DNA of 64,000 nt from Betaproteobacteria bacterium (GCA_016125475.1 WGLR01000010.1:233753-297752), one strand, 5' to 3'; shown: positions 20,673-30,199, counted from the stretch's first letter. Numbers and translations: made by a program. The notes: a model not told the origin generated them from the sequence alone.

Positions 20673-22448
20673 GTGAACGTGCCCCTGTCGGCCGGCGCGA
20701 TCGCTGCACTCCTCGCGAGCGGAACCGCGACGATCGTCGTGCTGCTGCACCTGCTGCCGTTGCGCCACGCCCGCAGGATCACCGGGTCGACACTCATCTG
20801 GGAGGCCGCGTCGCGTGCCCGTCGAGCGCTGTCCGGTCGCTGGCGCTGGTGGCTGGCAGTCCTTTCGAGCCTCGTCATCGCGTCGACGCTCGCGTTCCTC
20901 ACGGCGTACACGGACGAGGACGGTCACGGCTTCGTGCCCCGGAAGGTGGTCCTCGTCGTCGACGATTCACCGTCCATGGCGGCGCGAACCCGGGACGGGA
21001 GCACGCGCTGGCGGCGCGCGGTCGCCATCGCGAGGACCATCGTGGCGGACGCCGGCGGTGAAGTGATGATCGTCGACACGATGGGGCAGGTAGCAGGCAG
21101 CAGCTTTCTCGCCGGTCGTGACGCGCTCGCGCAGCTCGACCGGCTCGACGTGGTTGCGGCGGGAGATCCGTACGTGCCGGATTTTCCCGAAGGGCCGGAC
21201 GTGGACGTGCACGTGGTGAGCGACGGTGTCGCGGCATTCCGCATACCCCGGCAGGCGATCGTGCATCCGGTGTTCGAGCGTGCGGACAACGTGGCCGTCG
21301 CGAGCGTCGTCGCGCGCGTGGTGCCCGGCGATCCGCTGCGCGTCGACGCGCTCGTGCAGGTCGTGAACGGTTCCCTCGCGCGGAAGTCCGTGCGCATCGC
21401 GCTGCGCGGCGATGGCGGTGCGACGGCGGCAGACACGATCGCGATGGAACCGGGCGAAACAGTCGATGCGGTGTTCGACGTCTCGACCTTCCCGTCGGGC
21501 GTGCTCGCGGCCGCAGCGTTCACGCCCGGTGACGCCGTGCCGTCGGACGACATCGCGTTCACGCGCGTGCCCGTTCACGGCGCGAGGCGCGTCGTCCTCG
21601 TCACGCGGGGAAACGCCGCCCTCGCCGACGCGCTCGCGTCACTGCCCGCGGTGAGGCTCGTCACGGTCGGACCGGGCAGTGTGGCCGGCGCGGGGCGCGC
21701 CGACGTGCTGGTGTTCGACGGGGTGGCACCGACGGCCCCGCCGGACGTGCCCGCACTGATCATCGGCGCGTCCGGCGCCGGCTGGCTGCCCGCACCGGAC
21801 GGCCACTTCGATGCGCTCGATCTGCGCGACGCCGGAAGCCACTCTCCCCGGGCGAAGGAAGTTCCGTGGGGAGACGCGCGCGTGCGACACGGTTCGGCGT
21901 GGAGTCCGCGCATCCGGGGCGTGCGCCCGTGGCTGACCGTGGGAGACCAGGCCATCGTCGTGAGCGGTGATGCCACGGCACGCTGGATGGCGACAGGATT
22001 CGCGCTCGGCGAGTCCGATCTTGCGCTGCAGCCGGCGCTGCCCGTGTTCCTGGGCGCGGCGCTCGCCGAACTCTCGGAGGGACCACCGGTCCGCAGCGCG
22101 GCCGTCGGGACGGTTCGCGTAGAGCTTCCGGAAGCGAAGGTTCGTGACGGCGCGGGCGCGCTCGTGCCGAGTCGCCCGGTTCCGGGCGGCACCATATTCC
22201 TCGCGACGAAGCCGGATGTCTACACGGTACGGGGCAGGGGTGCCACGGTGATCGTCGCGGCCGGCATGGCCGATTCCGAGCGCGCGAACATCAACCGCTC
22301 GCGTTTCGCCGCGCAGACCGACGGTGGCGCGCGTATGCGGGAGACAGGGTGGCAGCAGAAGGCCCCGCTCGGGACCATCGCGCTGCTGGCAGTGGTCGTG
22401 TTCCTTCTTCTCGACTGGGCGGGCCACGTGCGCCGCGTCTTCCGCTGA
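20673..22448 (+). CDS. BatA-like membrane protein with vWA domain
   Basis: A 591-residue membrane protein from GTG 20673. The N-terminus has the two-helix BatA arrangement (about residues 7-28 and 58-78) joined by LRHARRITGSTLIWE, the family's short loop. Next is a von Willebrand factor A domain whose metal-ion-dependent adhesion site D97-x-S99-x-S101 is intact (VVDDSPSM). The middle is a long beta-rich region and the protein ends with a single helix (about 565-583) and a short basic tail. Known relatives sit in operons with a MoxR AAA+ ATPase and a DUF58 protein and act in envelope or enzyme maturation functions. Here it is flanked by the other two membrane/vWA genes only. It is cotranscribed with both neighbours. 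Confidence 0.8.
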   Translation: MNVPLSAGAIAALLASGTATIVVLLHLLPLRHARRITGSTLIWEAASRARRALSGRWRWWLAVLSSLVIASTLAFLTAYTDEDGHGFVPRKVVLVVDDSPSMAARTRDGSTRWRRAVAIARTIVADAGGEVMIVDTMGQVAGSSFLAGRDALAQLDRLDVVAAGDPYVPDFPEGPDVDVHVVSDGVAAFRIPRQAIVHPVFERADNVAVASVVARVVPGDPLRVDALVQVVNGSLARKSVRIALRGDGGATAADTIAMEPGETVDAVFDVSTFPSGVLAAAAFTPGDAVPSDDIAFTRVPVHGARRVVLVTRGNAALADALASLPAVRLVTVGPGSVAGAGRADVLVFDGVAPTAPPDVPALIIGASGAGWLPAPDGHFDALDLRDAGSHSPRAKEVPWGDARVRHGSAWSPRIRGVRPWLTVGDQAIVVSGDATARWMATGFALGESDLALQPALPVFLGAALAELSEGPPVRSAAVGTVRVELPEAKVRDGAGALVPSRPVPGGTIFLATKPDVYTVRGRGATVIVAAGMADSERANINRSRFAAQTDGGARMRETGWQQKAPLGTIALLAVVVFLLLDWAGHVRRVFR

Positions 22449-22456
22449 GGCCGGCG

Positions 22457-25246
22457 GTGGGCTTCGTTCACCCCTCGCTGCTGTGGCTGCTCCTCCTCGC
22501 GCCGCTGCCCGGCATCCTGGCGTGGGCTGGCCGGCGCCGCCACGGGGCGACACGGCTCGCGGGTGCCGCGGTCATGCGGACCATGGTCCTGATCCTCGTC
22601 ATCGTGGCGGCGGCCGGGCCCCAGACGAAGACCAGAACCCGCGAAGTGTCGGTCGTGTACGTGGTCGACGTCTCGCGCAGCGTCGCGACGTCGTTCCTGC
22701 AACAGTCGCTCGCTTGGATCGGCGACCTCCGGGAGCGGTACCACGCGGCCCACGCGCGATACGTGGTCTTCGCCGCGACGGCCGAACGCGTCGAGCGTGT
22801 CGAGGACATCGGGTCCGTGGTCGTGTCGGAGGAAGCGCGCGACCGCGGCAACACGAAGGTTCTGGGACAGGGCGAGACGGACATCGAGAGGGCCCTGCGT
22901 GCCGCGCTGGGGGCGTTCGCGCCGGGCGCCGTGCGCCGGCTGGTCCTGATCACGGACGGGAACCAGACGCGGGGCGACTACTGGCGGGTGCTTCCGGCCC
23001 TCCGCGCGTCGGGCGTGCGGGTATTCAGCTTTCCTGCCGTGACCGCGGTGACGAGCGACGCGTGGATCGAGCGGATCACGCCTGCAGGGATGCCACGGCA
23101 GCAGACGCCGCTGCCCGTTCGGGTGAATGTTCAGGCGACGCAGGCGATGACTGCACGTGTGCGCCTCGCCGCCGGTGATCGCGTGCTCGCGGACACGGCA
23201 GTGCGACTCGTGCCGGGGGCGAATCCGGTGGATTTCGAGATCGCTCTTCCGCGTCGAGGTCCCGCGGTGCTCGCGGCGACGGTGCATGCGGAAGGTGATC
23301 AGTTCCGCGGGAACGATCGCGCCATGACGGGTGTCACCGTGGCGCCCAGACCGAGCGTCCTCTACGTCGAGGGCATGCCGGAAAGTGCATACCATCTTGC
23401 CGACGCGCTCCGGGCGCACCACGTCGACGTGACGGTCGTGACGCCGCGCCGTTTCGAGGCGGAGTTCCTCGCATCCGACCGCCACGACGTCGTCGTCCTG
23501 AGCGACGTGAAGGGGGAGGCCATCGGGCCCCGCACGGCCGATGCTCTCGAGGCCTTCGTGCGGGAGCGGGGGCGGGGCCTGGTCTTCGCGGCGGGCGAGA
23601 ACACTCATGGACGCGACGGCTTCGCCGGCAGTGTCGTCGAGCGCCTGCTGCCCGTGACGTTCGAGGCAAGGCGCAAGCGTCGCGATCTGGATCTCGTCCT
23701 TCTCATCGATCGTTCACACAGCATGCGCGGGCGGAAGCTCGAACTCGCGAAGACGGCCGCACTGTCCACGCTGGATCTTCTGGACAGGCACCACCGGCTC
23801 GCGGTCGTCGGGTTCGACGCGAAGACCCACACCGTCGTTCCGCTCGAACAGGTCGGATCGAAGCGACGCGCGGAGGACCGGATCTCCGGCATGACGGCCA
23901 GCGGGCAGACGAACCTCTACCCCGCGCTGCTCGAAGCGAGCCGCCTGCTCGCGAACTCGCGAGCCGCGATGCGGCACGTGATCCTCCTGTCGGACGGCGT
24001 CACGGCACCGCCGCCACCGACCGACCCCCGCGTCGCGGACGTCGCGGCGATCCAGGCCGAGATCCAGAAGGGACGCGAGGAGGCAATGCGCAGCGCGGGC
24101 ATGCCCGTTCCCTCTCCGGAGAAGCGGGAGCCGCTCCCGCCACCCGGCGCACTCGAGACGCTCGTTCACGACCTGGCGCGCACGGGGGTCACGGTATCGA
24201 CGGTCGCGATCGGGGACCGCCCGAATCTCCCGTTGATGGCGGACATCGCGGTGATCGGCAAGGGTCGCTCGTACGTCGCGAAGGCCGATGCGGATCTCCC
24301 GGGCCTGTTCGTGCGGGAAACACGCCGTCTGCTCGGAGACGCGATCGTGGAGGAACCCTTTCATGCCAGGGTCGCGAGGCGTACGGCCGCGCTCGCCGGC
24401 ATCGACTTCGCGCACGCACCGCCGCTGCTGGGCTTCGTCGCGACCCGTGCGAAGCGTTTCGCCGAGGTCGAGCTGGACGCGCCGAAACGTCAGCCGCTGC
24501 TCGCGTCCACGCACTACGGCCTGGGCAAGTCCGTCGCGTTCCTGTCGGACGTGAAGAACCGCTGGGCGGTGCAGTGGCTCGGGTGGGCGGGATACGGTCG
24601 GCTGTGGGCCCAGGTCATCCGGCACGCTCTGCCGGACGGGGGCGACAGCGCGGTCGTGTTCGACGTCGCGCGCGAAGGCTCGACTGCGCGGGTGGAACTC
24701 CAGGCTTACGACCGCGATCACGGTTTCGGGGAGGGACTGCGGCCGCAGGTACATGTGACGAGCCCCGAGGGGGTGAGCACCGTTCTGCCGATGCGTCCGG
24801 TCGCGCCCGGGCGGTACGTGGCAAGCGCGGACATCGAGGCCGGCCTCGAAGGGTCCTATCGATTCGAACTGCTCGCGAAGGGGGGGCTCACGAGCCGGGA
24901 TGCCGCCGAGGCGGGGGTGCGGGTGCTGCCGTACGCCTGGCCGGACGAACTGCGCGGACTCCCCGCCGACGTGCAGGGCTTGCGCGCGCTCGCCGAGGAG
25001 ACGGGGGGCGCCTTCGTGCCCGCTCCCGACACCATCTTCGCGCCGCCGGCAGACGGACCGCTCGTGCCCCGATCGTGGTGGCGGGAGTGTGCCGGTCTGG
25101 CGCTCGCGCTTTTTCTTTGCGACATCCTGTGGCGTCGGCTACCGTGGGGCGCTGGAGGATCCGCGGGCCGCGTGCCGCGCGCCCGGTGGTGGCGCGGCGC
25201 GTACCGGACCCGGACGACGACCCATGAGGAGAACCGGAATGAATAG
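22457..25246 (+). CDS. large membrane protein with two vWA domains and a glutamine-amidotransferase-like region
   Basis: A 929-residue protein from GTG 22457, eight bases after the previous stop; the open frame upstream overlaps the preceding gene and is not used. It starts with two hydrophobic segments (about 8-24 and 40-54). A first vWA domain has the site D71-x-S73-x-S75 (VVDVSRSV). A region near residues 290-400 (RPSVLYVEG, VVVLSDVKGEAIG, GRGLVFAAGENT) looks like the class I amidotransferase-like fold found in this family. A second vWA domain has D418-x-S420-x-S422 (LIDRSHSM). A last helix lies near residue 880. Two MIDAS sites in one chain are notable. The stop overlaps the start of the HAD gene by eight bases. 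Confidence 0.8.
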   Translation: MGFVHPSLLWLLLLAPLPGILAWAGRRRHGATRLAGAAVMRTMVLILVIVAAAGPQTKTRTREVSVVYVVDVSRSVATSFLQQSLAWIGDLRERYHAAHARYVVFAATAERVERVEDIGSVVVSEEARDRGNTKVLGQGETDIERALRAALGAFAPGAVRRLVLITDGNQTRGDYWRVLPALRASGVRVFSFPAVTAVTSDAWIERITPAGMPRQQTPLPVRVNVQATQAMTARVRLAAGDRVLADTAVRLVPGANPVDFEIALPRRGPAVLAATVHAEGDQFRGNDRAMTGVTVAPRPSVLYVEGMPESAYHLADALRAHHVDVTVVTPRRFEAEFLASDRHDVVVLSDVKGEAIGPRTADALEAFVRERGRGLVFAAGENTHGRDGFAGSVVERLLPVTFEARRKRRDLDLVLLIDRSHSMRGRKLELAKTAALSTLDLLDRHHRLAVVGFDAKTHTVVPLEQVGSKRRAEDRISGMTASGQTNLYPALLEASRLLANSRAAMRHVILLSDGVTAPPPPTDPRVADVAAIQAEIQKGREEAMRSAGMPVPSPEKREPLPPPGALETLVHDLARTGVTVSTVAIGDRPNLPLMADIAVIGKGRSYVAKADADLPGLFVRETRRLLGDAIVEEPFHARVARRTAALAGIDFAHAPPLLGFVATRAKRFAEVELDAPKRQPLLASTHYGLGKSVAFLSDVKNRWAVQWLGWAGYGRLWAQVIRHALPDGGDSAVVFDVAREGSTARVELQAYDRDHGFGEGLRPQVHVTSPEGVSTVLPMRPVAPGRYVASADIEAGLEGSYRFELLAKGGLTSRDAAEAGVRVLPYAWPDELRGLPADVQGLRALAEETGGAFVPAPDTIFAPPADGPLVPRSWWRECAGLALALFLCDILWRRLPWGAGGSAGRVPRARWWRGAYRTRTTTHEENRNE

Positions 25247-25952
25247 ACCACTGCGCGCGCTCGCCTTCGATACCGGCGGCACGATCCTCGACTGGCACAC
25301 GGGCTTCCGCGAGGCCTTCGAGGCCGCGGGCGCCCGACACGGCTGCGAGCGGGACTGGGCGGGCATCACGAACGAGTACCGGCGCCGCACGCTCGGTGCG
25401 ATGCTGAATTACGGCAAGGACGCGCCGGCGACGCGCAACTTCGACGACGTGCATCGCGACGTGCTGGACGAACTGCTGCAGGAGCAGGGTCTCGAGGCGT
25501 TCACCCCGGACGACCGTCGTGCCATCGCGTGGGACGCCCTGCACGGGCTGCGTTGCTGGTCCGATTTTCCCGACGTGCTGCCGATACTGCGGCGGGACTA
25601 CGTCTGCGTGTCGTTCACGCTGCTCAGCTTCAGGATCATCATCGACACCGCACGCGCGAACGGGCTGTCGTGGGATGCGGTGATCTCGTGCGAAGCCATC
25701 GGCAAGTACAAGGTCCTGCCGGAATCGTATCTCACGTGCGCGCGGTTCCTTCAGTTCGACCCGGGCGAGATCTGCATGGTGGCGTGCCACAACTTCGACC
25801 TCGACGCCGCGAAGGCCTGCGGGTTCCGCACGGCGTTCGTGCACCGTCCGGCGGAGTGGGGGCACGAGCCTCCGCCGAGCCCCGTGCCGAGCGCGCACCA
25901 CGACATCGTGGCCGAGGACTTCCCGGCGCTCGCACGCCGGCTCGCGGAATGA
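25239..25952 (+). CDS. HAD-superfamily hydrolase, haloacid dehalogenase type II-like
   Basis: A 237-residue HAD hydrolase. Motif I is FDTGGTILDW, with the nucleophile Asp but DxGxT instead of the phosphatase DxDxT. That is the form seen in L-2-haloacid dehalogenases. Motif II (SFTLLS), the lysine of motif III (IGKYKVLPESY) and motif IV (HNFDLDAAKACG) are present. It may act on 2-haloacids or be a related phosphatase; substrate unknown. ATG 25239 lies inside the 3' end of the double-vWA gene (eight-base overlap) with GAGGAGAACC upstream, so it is translated from the same message. A strong shared terminator follows at once. Confidence 0.82.
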   Translation: MNRPLRALAFDTGGTILDWHTGFREAFEAAGARHGCERDWAGITNEYRRRTLGAMLNYGKDAPATRNFDDVHRDVLDELLQEQGLEAFTPDDRRAIAWDALHGLRCWSDFPDVLPILRRDYVCVSFTLLSFRIIIDTARANGLSWDAVISCEAIGKYKVLPESYLTCARFLQFDPGEICMVACHNFDLDAAKACGFRTAFVHRPAEWGHEPPPSPVPSAHHDIVAEDFPALARRLAE

Positions 25953-25983
25953 AAACGGGCCCGGAGCGCAGGCTCCGGGCCCG
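25952..25983. terminator. strong intrinsic terminator shared by convergent genes
   Basis: Left arm CGGGCCCGGAGC (25956-25967), loop GCAG, right arm GCTCCGGGCCCG (25972-25983): a perfect 12-bp stem. AAAA at 25952-25955 gives a short U-run on the minus-strand transcript of the molybdenum hydroxylase genes. On the plus strand it stands directly behind the HAD stop without a U-run. Confidence 0.85.
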
Positions 25984-25990
25984 AACGGCA

Positions 25991-28234
25991 TTACTCTATT
26001 TCACCCATCGTCGCGCCGGGGAAGAAGGGCAGCGAGCGCACGCGAATGCCGGTGAGCCGGAAATACGCGTTCGCGAGAGCCGGGGCCAGGGTCGGCACGC
26101 CGAGTTCGCCGACACCACCGATGATCTGCGTGCGATCCGTCTGGGACGGTCCGGGCTTGAGCGCGACGTCGACCTGCGGCATCTCGTTCAGACGGATCAT
26201 GCGGCTGCGGTTGAAGTTCCTGGCCTGCGCGGCACCGTTCGAGAAAGTCTGCCGGCCGTAGAGCGCCGCGTTGAGTCCGTGCACGACGCCACCGGTGATC
26301 TGGGCCTCGACCGACTGGGGATTGACGTGCAGGTAGCTGTCGATCGTGACGGAGACCCGACGCACGCTGAACGACGTGCTGGTACCGGAGATCTCCACCA
26401 CCTGGGCGACGATGCTGTCGAAGGCGGCGCCGATCGCGATTCCGCGCGCCGTACCTGCTGGCACGGGCGAGTTCCAGTTGCCGAGTGTCGCGGCAGCGTC
26501 GAGGATCGTGATCCAGCGTGGATCCGTGAGGAGGGCTCGGCGATACTGATACGGATCGAAGCCTGCAGCCGCCGCGAGCTCGTCCATCATGGACTCGACG
26601 CAGAACGTGTTGATCGAGGCGCCGACCGACCGCCAGAAGCCCACGGGGATCGGCGACGGGTGCGTCACGTACTCCGTGAGTCGGGATCCGAAATCGTAAG
26701 GCAGTTCGTCCGAAGCCTCGTAACCCTGGCTGTCCCCGCGTGCACCGAGCGGGATGCCGCGCTGGCCCAGGATGGACGGGGAGATGTTGCGGTACTTCCA
26801 GCCCACGATGCGACCGGCGGAGTCGAGGCCTGCGCGTGCATGCACGAGCGCCATCGGTCGATACTGGTCGCGCGTGAAGTCTTCCTCGCGCGGCCAGGTG
26901 AGCTTGACGGGCCGCTGTATGGCCATGCCGATCTGGATGGCCTGGCTCACGAAATCGGTTTCAGCCTTGCGCCCGAGCCCGCCGCCGAGGAAGGTGGTGT
27001 GGACGGTGATCTGGCTCGGTGCGAGACCGGTGAGGGCCACTGCGAGGCTGAGCACGTTCCGGGCGGACTGCGTGGGGGCGTAGATGTCGCACTTCTCGCC
27101 GGCCACGTAGTCGACCGTGCAGTTCAGGACCTCCATGCACGCGTGTGCCACGTACGGGAGCGTATAGGTCGCGTCGACGACCTTCGCCGCGCCGGCGATC
27201 TGCGCGTTCGCGTCCACGGCCGAAGCCTCGACGGTGTAGAGCGTGCCGGGTGGGTTCGCGCCGCCCGCCTGATAGGGCACGGCGTTCGTGACGAGGTTCT
27301 GGGCATCGGCCAGGAACTGCGCATCGTTGAGCTGAGCGGCGTTCGCAGGGAGGGTCCAGCTGACGCCCAGGCGCCGTGCGGCCTGCCAGGTGTCCCAGGT
27401 GTTCGGACCGACGACCGCGACCGCGTTGAAGGCGTCGGTCTTCTCGGTGCCGCGCCCCGTCCCCGCAGCGACCTTGAGCGGTACCACCGCGAGCATGCCC
27501 GACGGTACGGAAGGCGTACCGAGGAGCGTCCCCCCGAAGTTGGGGCAGTGGCGGACGACGGCGTAGACCATGTTCGGCAGGCGCACGTCGAGCCCGTACA
27601 CCGCACTGCCGTCGACCTTCTGCGGAATGTCCGGTCGGGTCACCGACCTGCCGATGATCTTCAGGAAGCGGTCGGGCACGAGCGGAGGCGAGGCCGGCGG
27701 TGTCAGCAGGGCGGCGTCCGCGGCGACCTGACCGTAGGTCAGCTGTGAACCACTCGGCTGGTGGATGATCACGCCGTCGGTGATGCCGTAGTGCGAACGA
27801 TCGTGATCGCCGAAGCGGTTCATTCCGGCCTCGAGGAGCATCTCCCGCGCCGCGGCGGCCGCATCGCGGAACGCCCAGAAATTGCGCCGGATGATGCTGC
27901 TGCCCACGGTGTTGAGCGAAGCGCCGACCGGCGCCGGGTTCGAGAGGGACGGCTGGCCCTGCTCGGTCCGGATTCTCGCGTAGTCGACGAGCAGGTCTTC
28001 GGCCAGGATCTGGGCCAGCCCGAAGAACGAGCCCTGCCCCATCTCCGAGGCGCCGACCGTGAGGGTGATGCTGTTGTCGGTGCCGATGCGGAGCCACGAC
28101 GTGACGGTCGTGTCGGTGGCGGCGGCCTCCGCGCGCGTGATGCCGAGCGGATCGGTGAGGGTGAAGCCGAGTGCGAGACCGCTCGCGCTCGATACGAGGA
28201 ATTTTCGACGGGATGCGTTTTCGATCGTGTCCAT
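25991..28234 (-). CDS. molybdopterin-binding large subunit, isoquinoline 1-oxidoreductase beta-like
   Basis: A 747-residue large subunit of a xanthine-oxidase-family molybdenum hydroxylase. The start ATG 28234 opens a twin-arginine signal (SRRKFLVSSASG), so the folded enzyme is exported to the periplasm. Family motifs seen: EMGQGSFFGLAQILAEDL, FLGGGLGRKAETDFV with its cofactor-binding Gly-rich loop, PVGFWRSVGASINTF and IIGGVGELGVPTLAPA with the catalytic Glu near the C-terminus. The exported iorB-type lineage hydroxylates N-heteroaromatics or aldehydes and uses cytochromes as acceptors, without an FAD subunit; none is encoded here. It is the second gene of a two-gene operon, 73 bases after the iron-sulfur subunit. 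The substrate is unknown. Confidence 0.88.
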   Translation of the reverse strand: MDTIENASRRKFLVSSASGLALGFTLTDPLGITRAEAAATDTTVTSWLRIGTDNSITLTVGASEMGQGSFFGLAQILAEDLLVDYARIRTEQGQPSLSNPAPVGASLNTVGSSIIRRNFWAFRDAAAAAREMLLEAGMNRFGDHDRSHYGITDGVIIHQPSGSQLTYGQVAADAALLTPPASPPLVPDRFLKIIGRSVTRPDIPQKVDGSAVYGLDVRLPNMVYAVVRHCPNFGGTLLGTPSVPSGMLAVVPLKVAAGTGRGTEKTDAFNAVAVVGPNTWDTWQAARRLGVSWTLPANAAQLNDAQFLADAQNLVTNAVPYQAGGANPPGTLYTVEASAVDANAQIAGAAKVVDATYTLPYVAHACMEVLNCTVDYVAGEKCDIYAPTQSARNVLSLAVALTGLAPSQITVHTTFLGGGLGRKAETDFVSQAIQIGMAIQRPVKLTWPREEDFTRDQYRPMALVHARAGLDSAGRIVGWKYRNISPSILGQRGIPLGARGDSQGYEASDELPYDFGSRLTEYVTHPSPIPVGFWRSVGASINTFCVESMMDELAAAAGFDPYQYRRALLTDPRWITILDAAATLGNWNSPVPAGTARGIAIGAAFDSIVAQVVEISGTSTSFSVRRVSVTIDSYLHVNPQSVEAQITGGVVHGLNAALYGRQTFSNGAAQARNFNRSRMIRLNEMPQVDVALKPGPSQTDRTQIIGGVGELGVPTLAPALANAYFRLTGIRVRSLPFFPGATMGEIE

Positions 28235-28307
28235 GAGGGTTTCTCCGTGTTCGTCAGACCGTGCGGGCCGGCGTGGCAGGGTGTCGGGGAGCGGGCAGCG
28301 TCGCCAT

Positions 28308-28748
28308 TCAGAGCTTCTGGATGGCCTGTTTGATGCGCTGGTACGTCCCGCAGACACAGAGATTCCTGAGTTCGGACGCGATCTGGTTGCCGTGATGACC
28401 GGCGTTCATGGCGGCGGCGACCGTCACGAGCATCCCGGACTGGCAGTAGCCGCACTGCGGGACCTGGTTCTCGATCCAGGCCTGCTGGGCGGGATGGCTG
28501 CGATCCGCAGAGAGTCCCTCGATCGTGACGATCCGCTTGCCGACCGCGGACGATACGTCGAAGTCGCAGGAAAGTTCGCGCTGTCCGTTGACCATCACGG
28601 AGCAGGCACCACAGACCTCGATTCCGCATCCGTACTTCGTGCCGGTGAGTCCCACGATGTCTCGCAGGACCCATAGCAGGGGCATGTTCCCGTCCTGGAC
28701 GGTGACCGTGTGGTCGTTGCCGTTGATGTTCAGGGTGTACGTCGGCAT
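28308..28748 (-). CDS. [2Fe-2S] small subunit, isoquinoline 1-oxidoreductase alpha-like
   Basis: A 146-residue iron-sulfur subunit of the same molybdenum hydroxylase. The N-terminal plant-type ferredoxin domain has GCGIEVCGAC and a later Cys (ELSCDF). The C-terminal helical domain has QCGYCQSGM and LCVCGTYQRI for the second cluster. The small subunit has no signal, as expected when it is co-exported with the Tat-bearing large subunit. It starts at ATG 28748 with an AGGAG-like site (GAAGGAGT) upstream and leads the operon. A perfect 18-bp palindrome lies 69 bases upstream. Confidence 0.9.
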   Translation of the reverse strand: MPTYTLNINGNDHTVTVQDGNMPLLWVLRDIVGLTGTKYGCGIEVCGACSVMVNGQRELSCDFDVSSAVGKRIVTIEGLSADRSHPAQQAWIENQVPQCGYCQSGMLVTVAAAMNAGHHGNQIASELRNLCVCGTYQRIKQAIQKL

Positions 28749-28816
28749 GGTTCTCGTACTCCTTCAGGCTGATTGGCGGTTTGAAAGGGGGTTCCGGGCG
28801 GCTCGCGCCGCGGGAT

Positions 28817-28834
28817 GGAGGCAGGCCTGCCTCC
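28817..28834. promoter_or_regulatory. perfect 18-bp palindrome upstream of the molybdenum hydroxylase operon
   Basis: GGAGGCAGG directly followed by CCTGCCTCC, 69 bases upstream of the small-subunit start. It could be an operator or a cruciform. In a G+C-rich window of this size about one such palindrome is expected by chance, so position is the main argument. Confidence 0.3.
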
Positions 28835-29034
28835 GACCGGGGGAGAAATTACCACGGCCCGCTCAAAAAGTGTGAAAAATTCCCGCGTCTCTGACTGGCG
28901 ACACCGATACCGGAGCGCGCTCCGGGGCCATTCGGCCGGCCGCGGCGCGGGAAGTCGGGGAAACGTGAACCGCGTGCCGGGGAGGGGGCGACGCGTGGTA
29001 CAGCGGGACGTCCCGGACGAGCCGGGACATCCGG

Positions 29035-29985
29035 TCAGGCGGCGGAAGCCGTGTTCAGGCGCTCGAGGTCCGAGGCATCGAGCTCGAGCGTCACGGATGC
29101 GAGGAGCGTCTCGAGCTGTTCGAGGGAGGTTGCGCTCGCGATCGGCGCCGTGACGCCGGGCCGGGAAAGCAGCCAGGCGAGTGCCACGGACGCGGGTCGG
29201 GCCGCGTGGCGGGCCGACACCTCGTCCAGGGCACCCAGGATGCGCAGGCCCCTTTCGTTCAGATACTTCTTCGCGCCCTGTCCGCGTGCACTCTTGCCGA
29301 GGTCGGCTTCGGAGCGGTACTTGCCTGTCAGGAAACCCGCTGCGAGCGGGAAATACGGGATCACCGAGATGCCGCGGGCGACGCAGAGCGCCGCGCTCGC
29401 GCCTTCGAACTCCGCGCGCTCGACGAGGCTATAGTGAGGCTGGAGGCTCACGTAGGCCGGCAGGCCGAGGCGCGCGCTGGTGTCGAGCGACGCCTCGAGG
29501 CGGTCCGCCGAGAAGTTGGAGGCGCCGATCGCGCGGACCTTGCCTTCCCGGACCAGGGCATCGTAGGTCCGCAGGGTGTCCTCGATCGGAGTGTCCGGAT
29601 CGTCGGTGTGGGACTGGTAGAGATCGATGTAGTCGGTCTGGAGACGCCGCAGGGATGCTTCGACCGCACGACGGATGTAGGCGGGCGACAGGCCCTTGGC
29701 GTCGGGACCCATCTCGAGCCCGACCTTGGTCGCGACCACGAGCTTGTCCCGGTTGTTGCGCGCCTTCAGCCAGCGCCCGATGATGGTTTCGGATTCGCCG
29801 CCGACGTTGCCGGGCTTCCAGCGCGAATACATGTCGGCGGTGTCGATGAAGTTGCCGCCGGCGGCGACGAACGCATCGAGAAGTTCGAACGAGCGTGCCT
29901 CGTCCACGGTCCAGCCGAACACGTTCCCGCCGAAGGCGAGGGGCGTGACGTTCAGTCCGGAATTGCCCAGCGGCCGCATTTCCAT
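29035..29985 (-). CDS. aldo/keto reductase
   Basis: A 316-residue NAD(P)H-dependent aldo/keto reductase with a TIM-barrel fold. The catalytic tetrad can be seen: Asp and Tyr in FIDTADMYSRW, Lys in VVATKVGLEMG, and His in DLYQSHTDD. The cofactor segment GASNFSADRLE and the later IPYFPLAAGFLTGKYR are typical of the YakC/Tas-like branch acting on aldehydes. ATG 29985 is chosen because GAGGAAAG stands before it; ATG 29979 is a close alternative. It is divergent from the 2-oxoacid oxidoreductase operon with 214 bases between. Confidence 0.9.
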   Translation of the reverse strand: MEMRPLGNSGLNVTPLAFGGNVFGWTVDEARSFELLDAFVAAGGNFIDTADMYSRWKPGNVGGESETIIGRWLKARNNRDKLVVATKVGLEMGPDAKGLSPAYIRRAVEASLRRLQTDYIDLYQSHTDDPDTPIEDTLRTYDALVREGKVRAIGASNFSADRLEASLDTSARLGLPAYVSLQPHYSLVERAEFEGASAALCVARGISVIPYFPLAAGFLTGKYRSEADLGKSARGQGAKKYLNERGLRILGALDEVSARHAARPASVALAWLLSRPGVTAPIASATSLEQLETLLASVTLELDASDLERLNTASAA

Positions 29986-30199
29986 CTCAGACTTTCCTCG
30001 TCGGTTGCAGATGCCGACGGACCATACACGCATGGTGGTGGACAGGCAAAACGTGGAGGCGGAGCGTGCGGAGACCGTGCATTCGTCGCGGGTTCGCGCT
30101 TTGCAGACGTGTGAGCAGGGATTACACTCGTCGACCAACGGTCATGTGCCGGCGCGACCCGGTCGCGTTACAAGGAAGAATGGGCAGGCGGAGGAGGCG

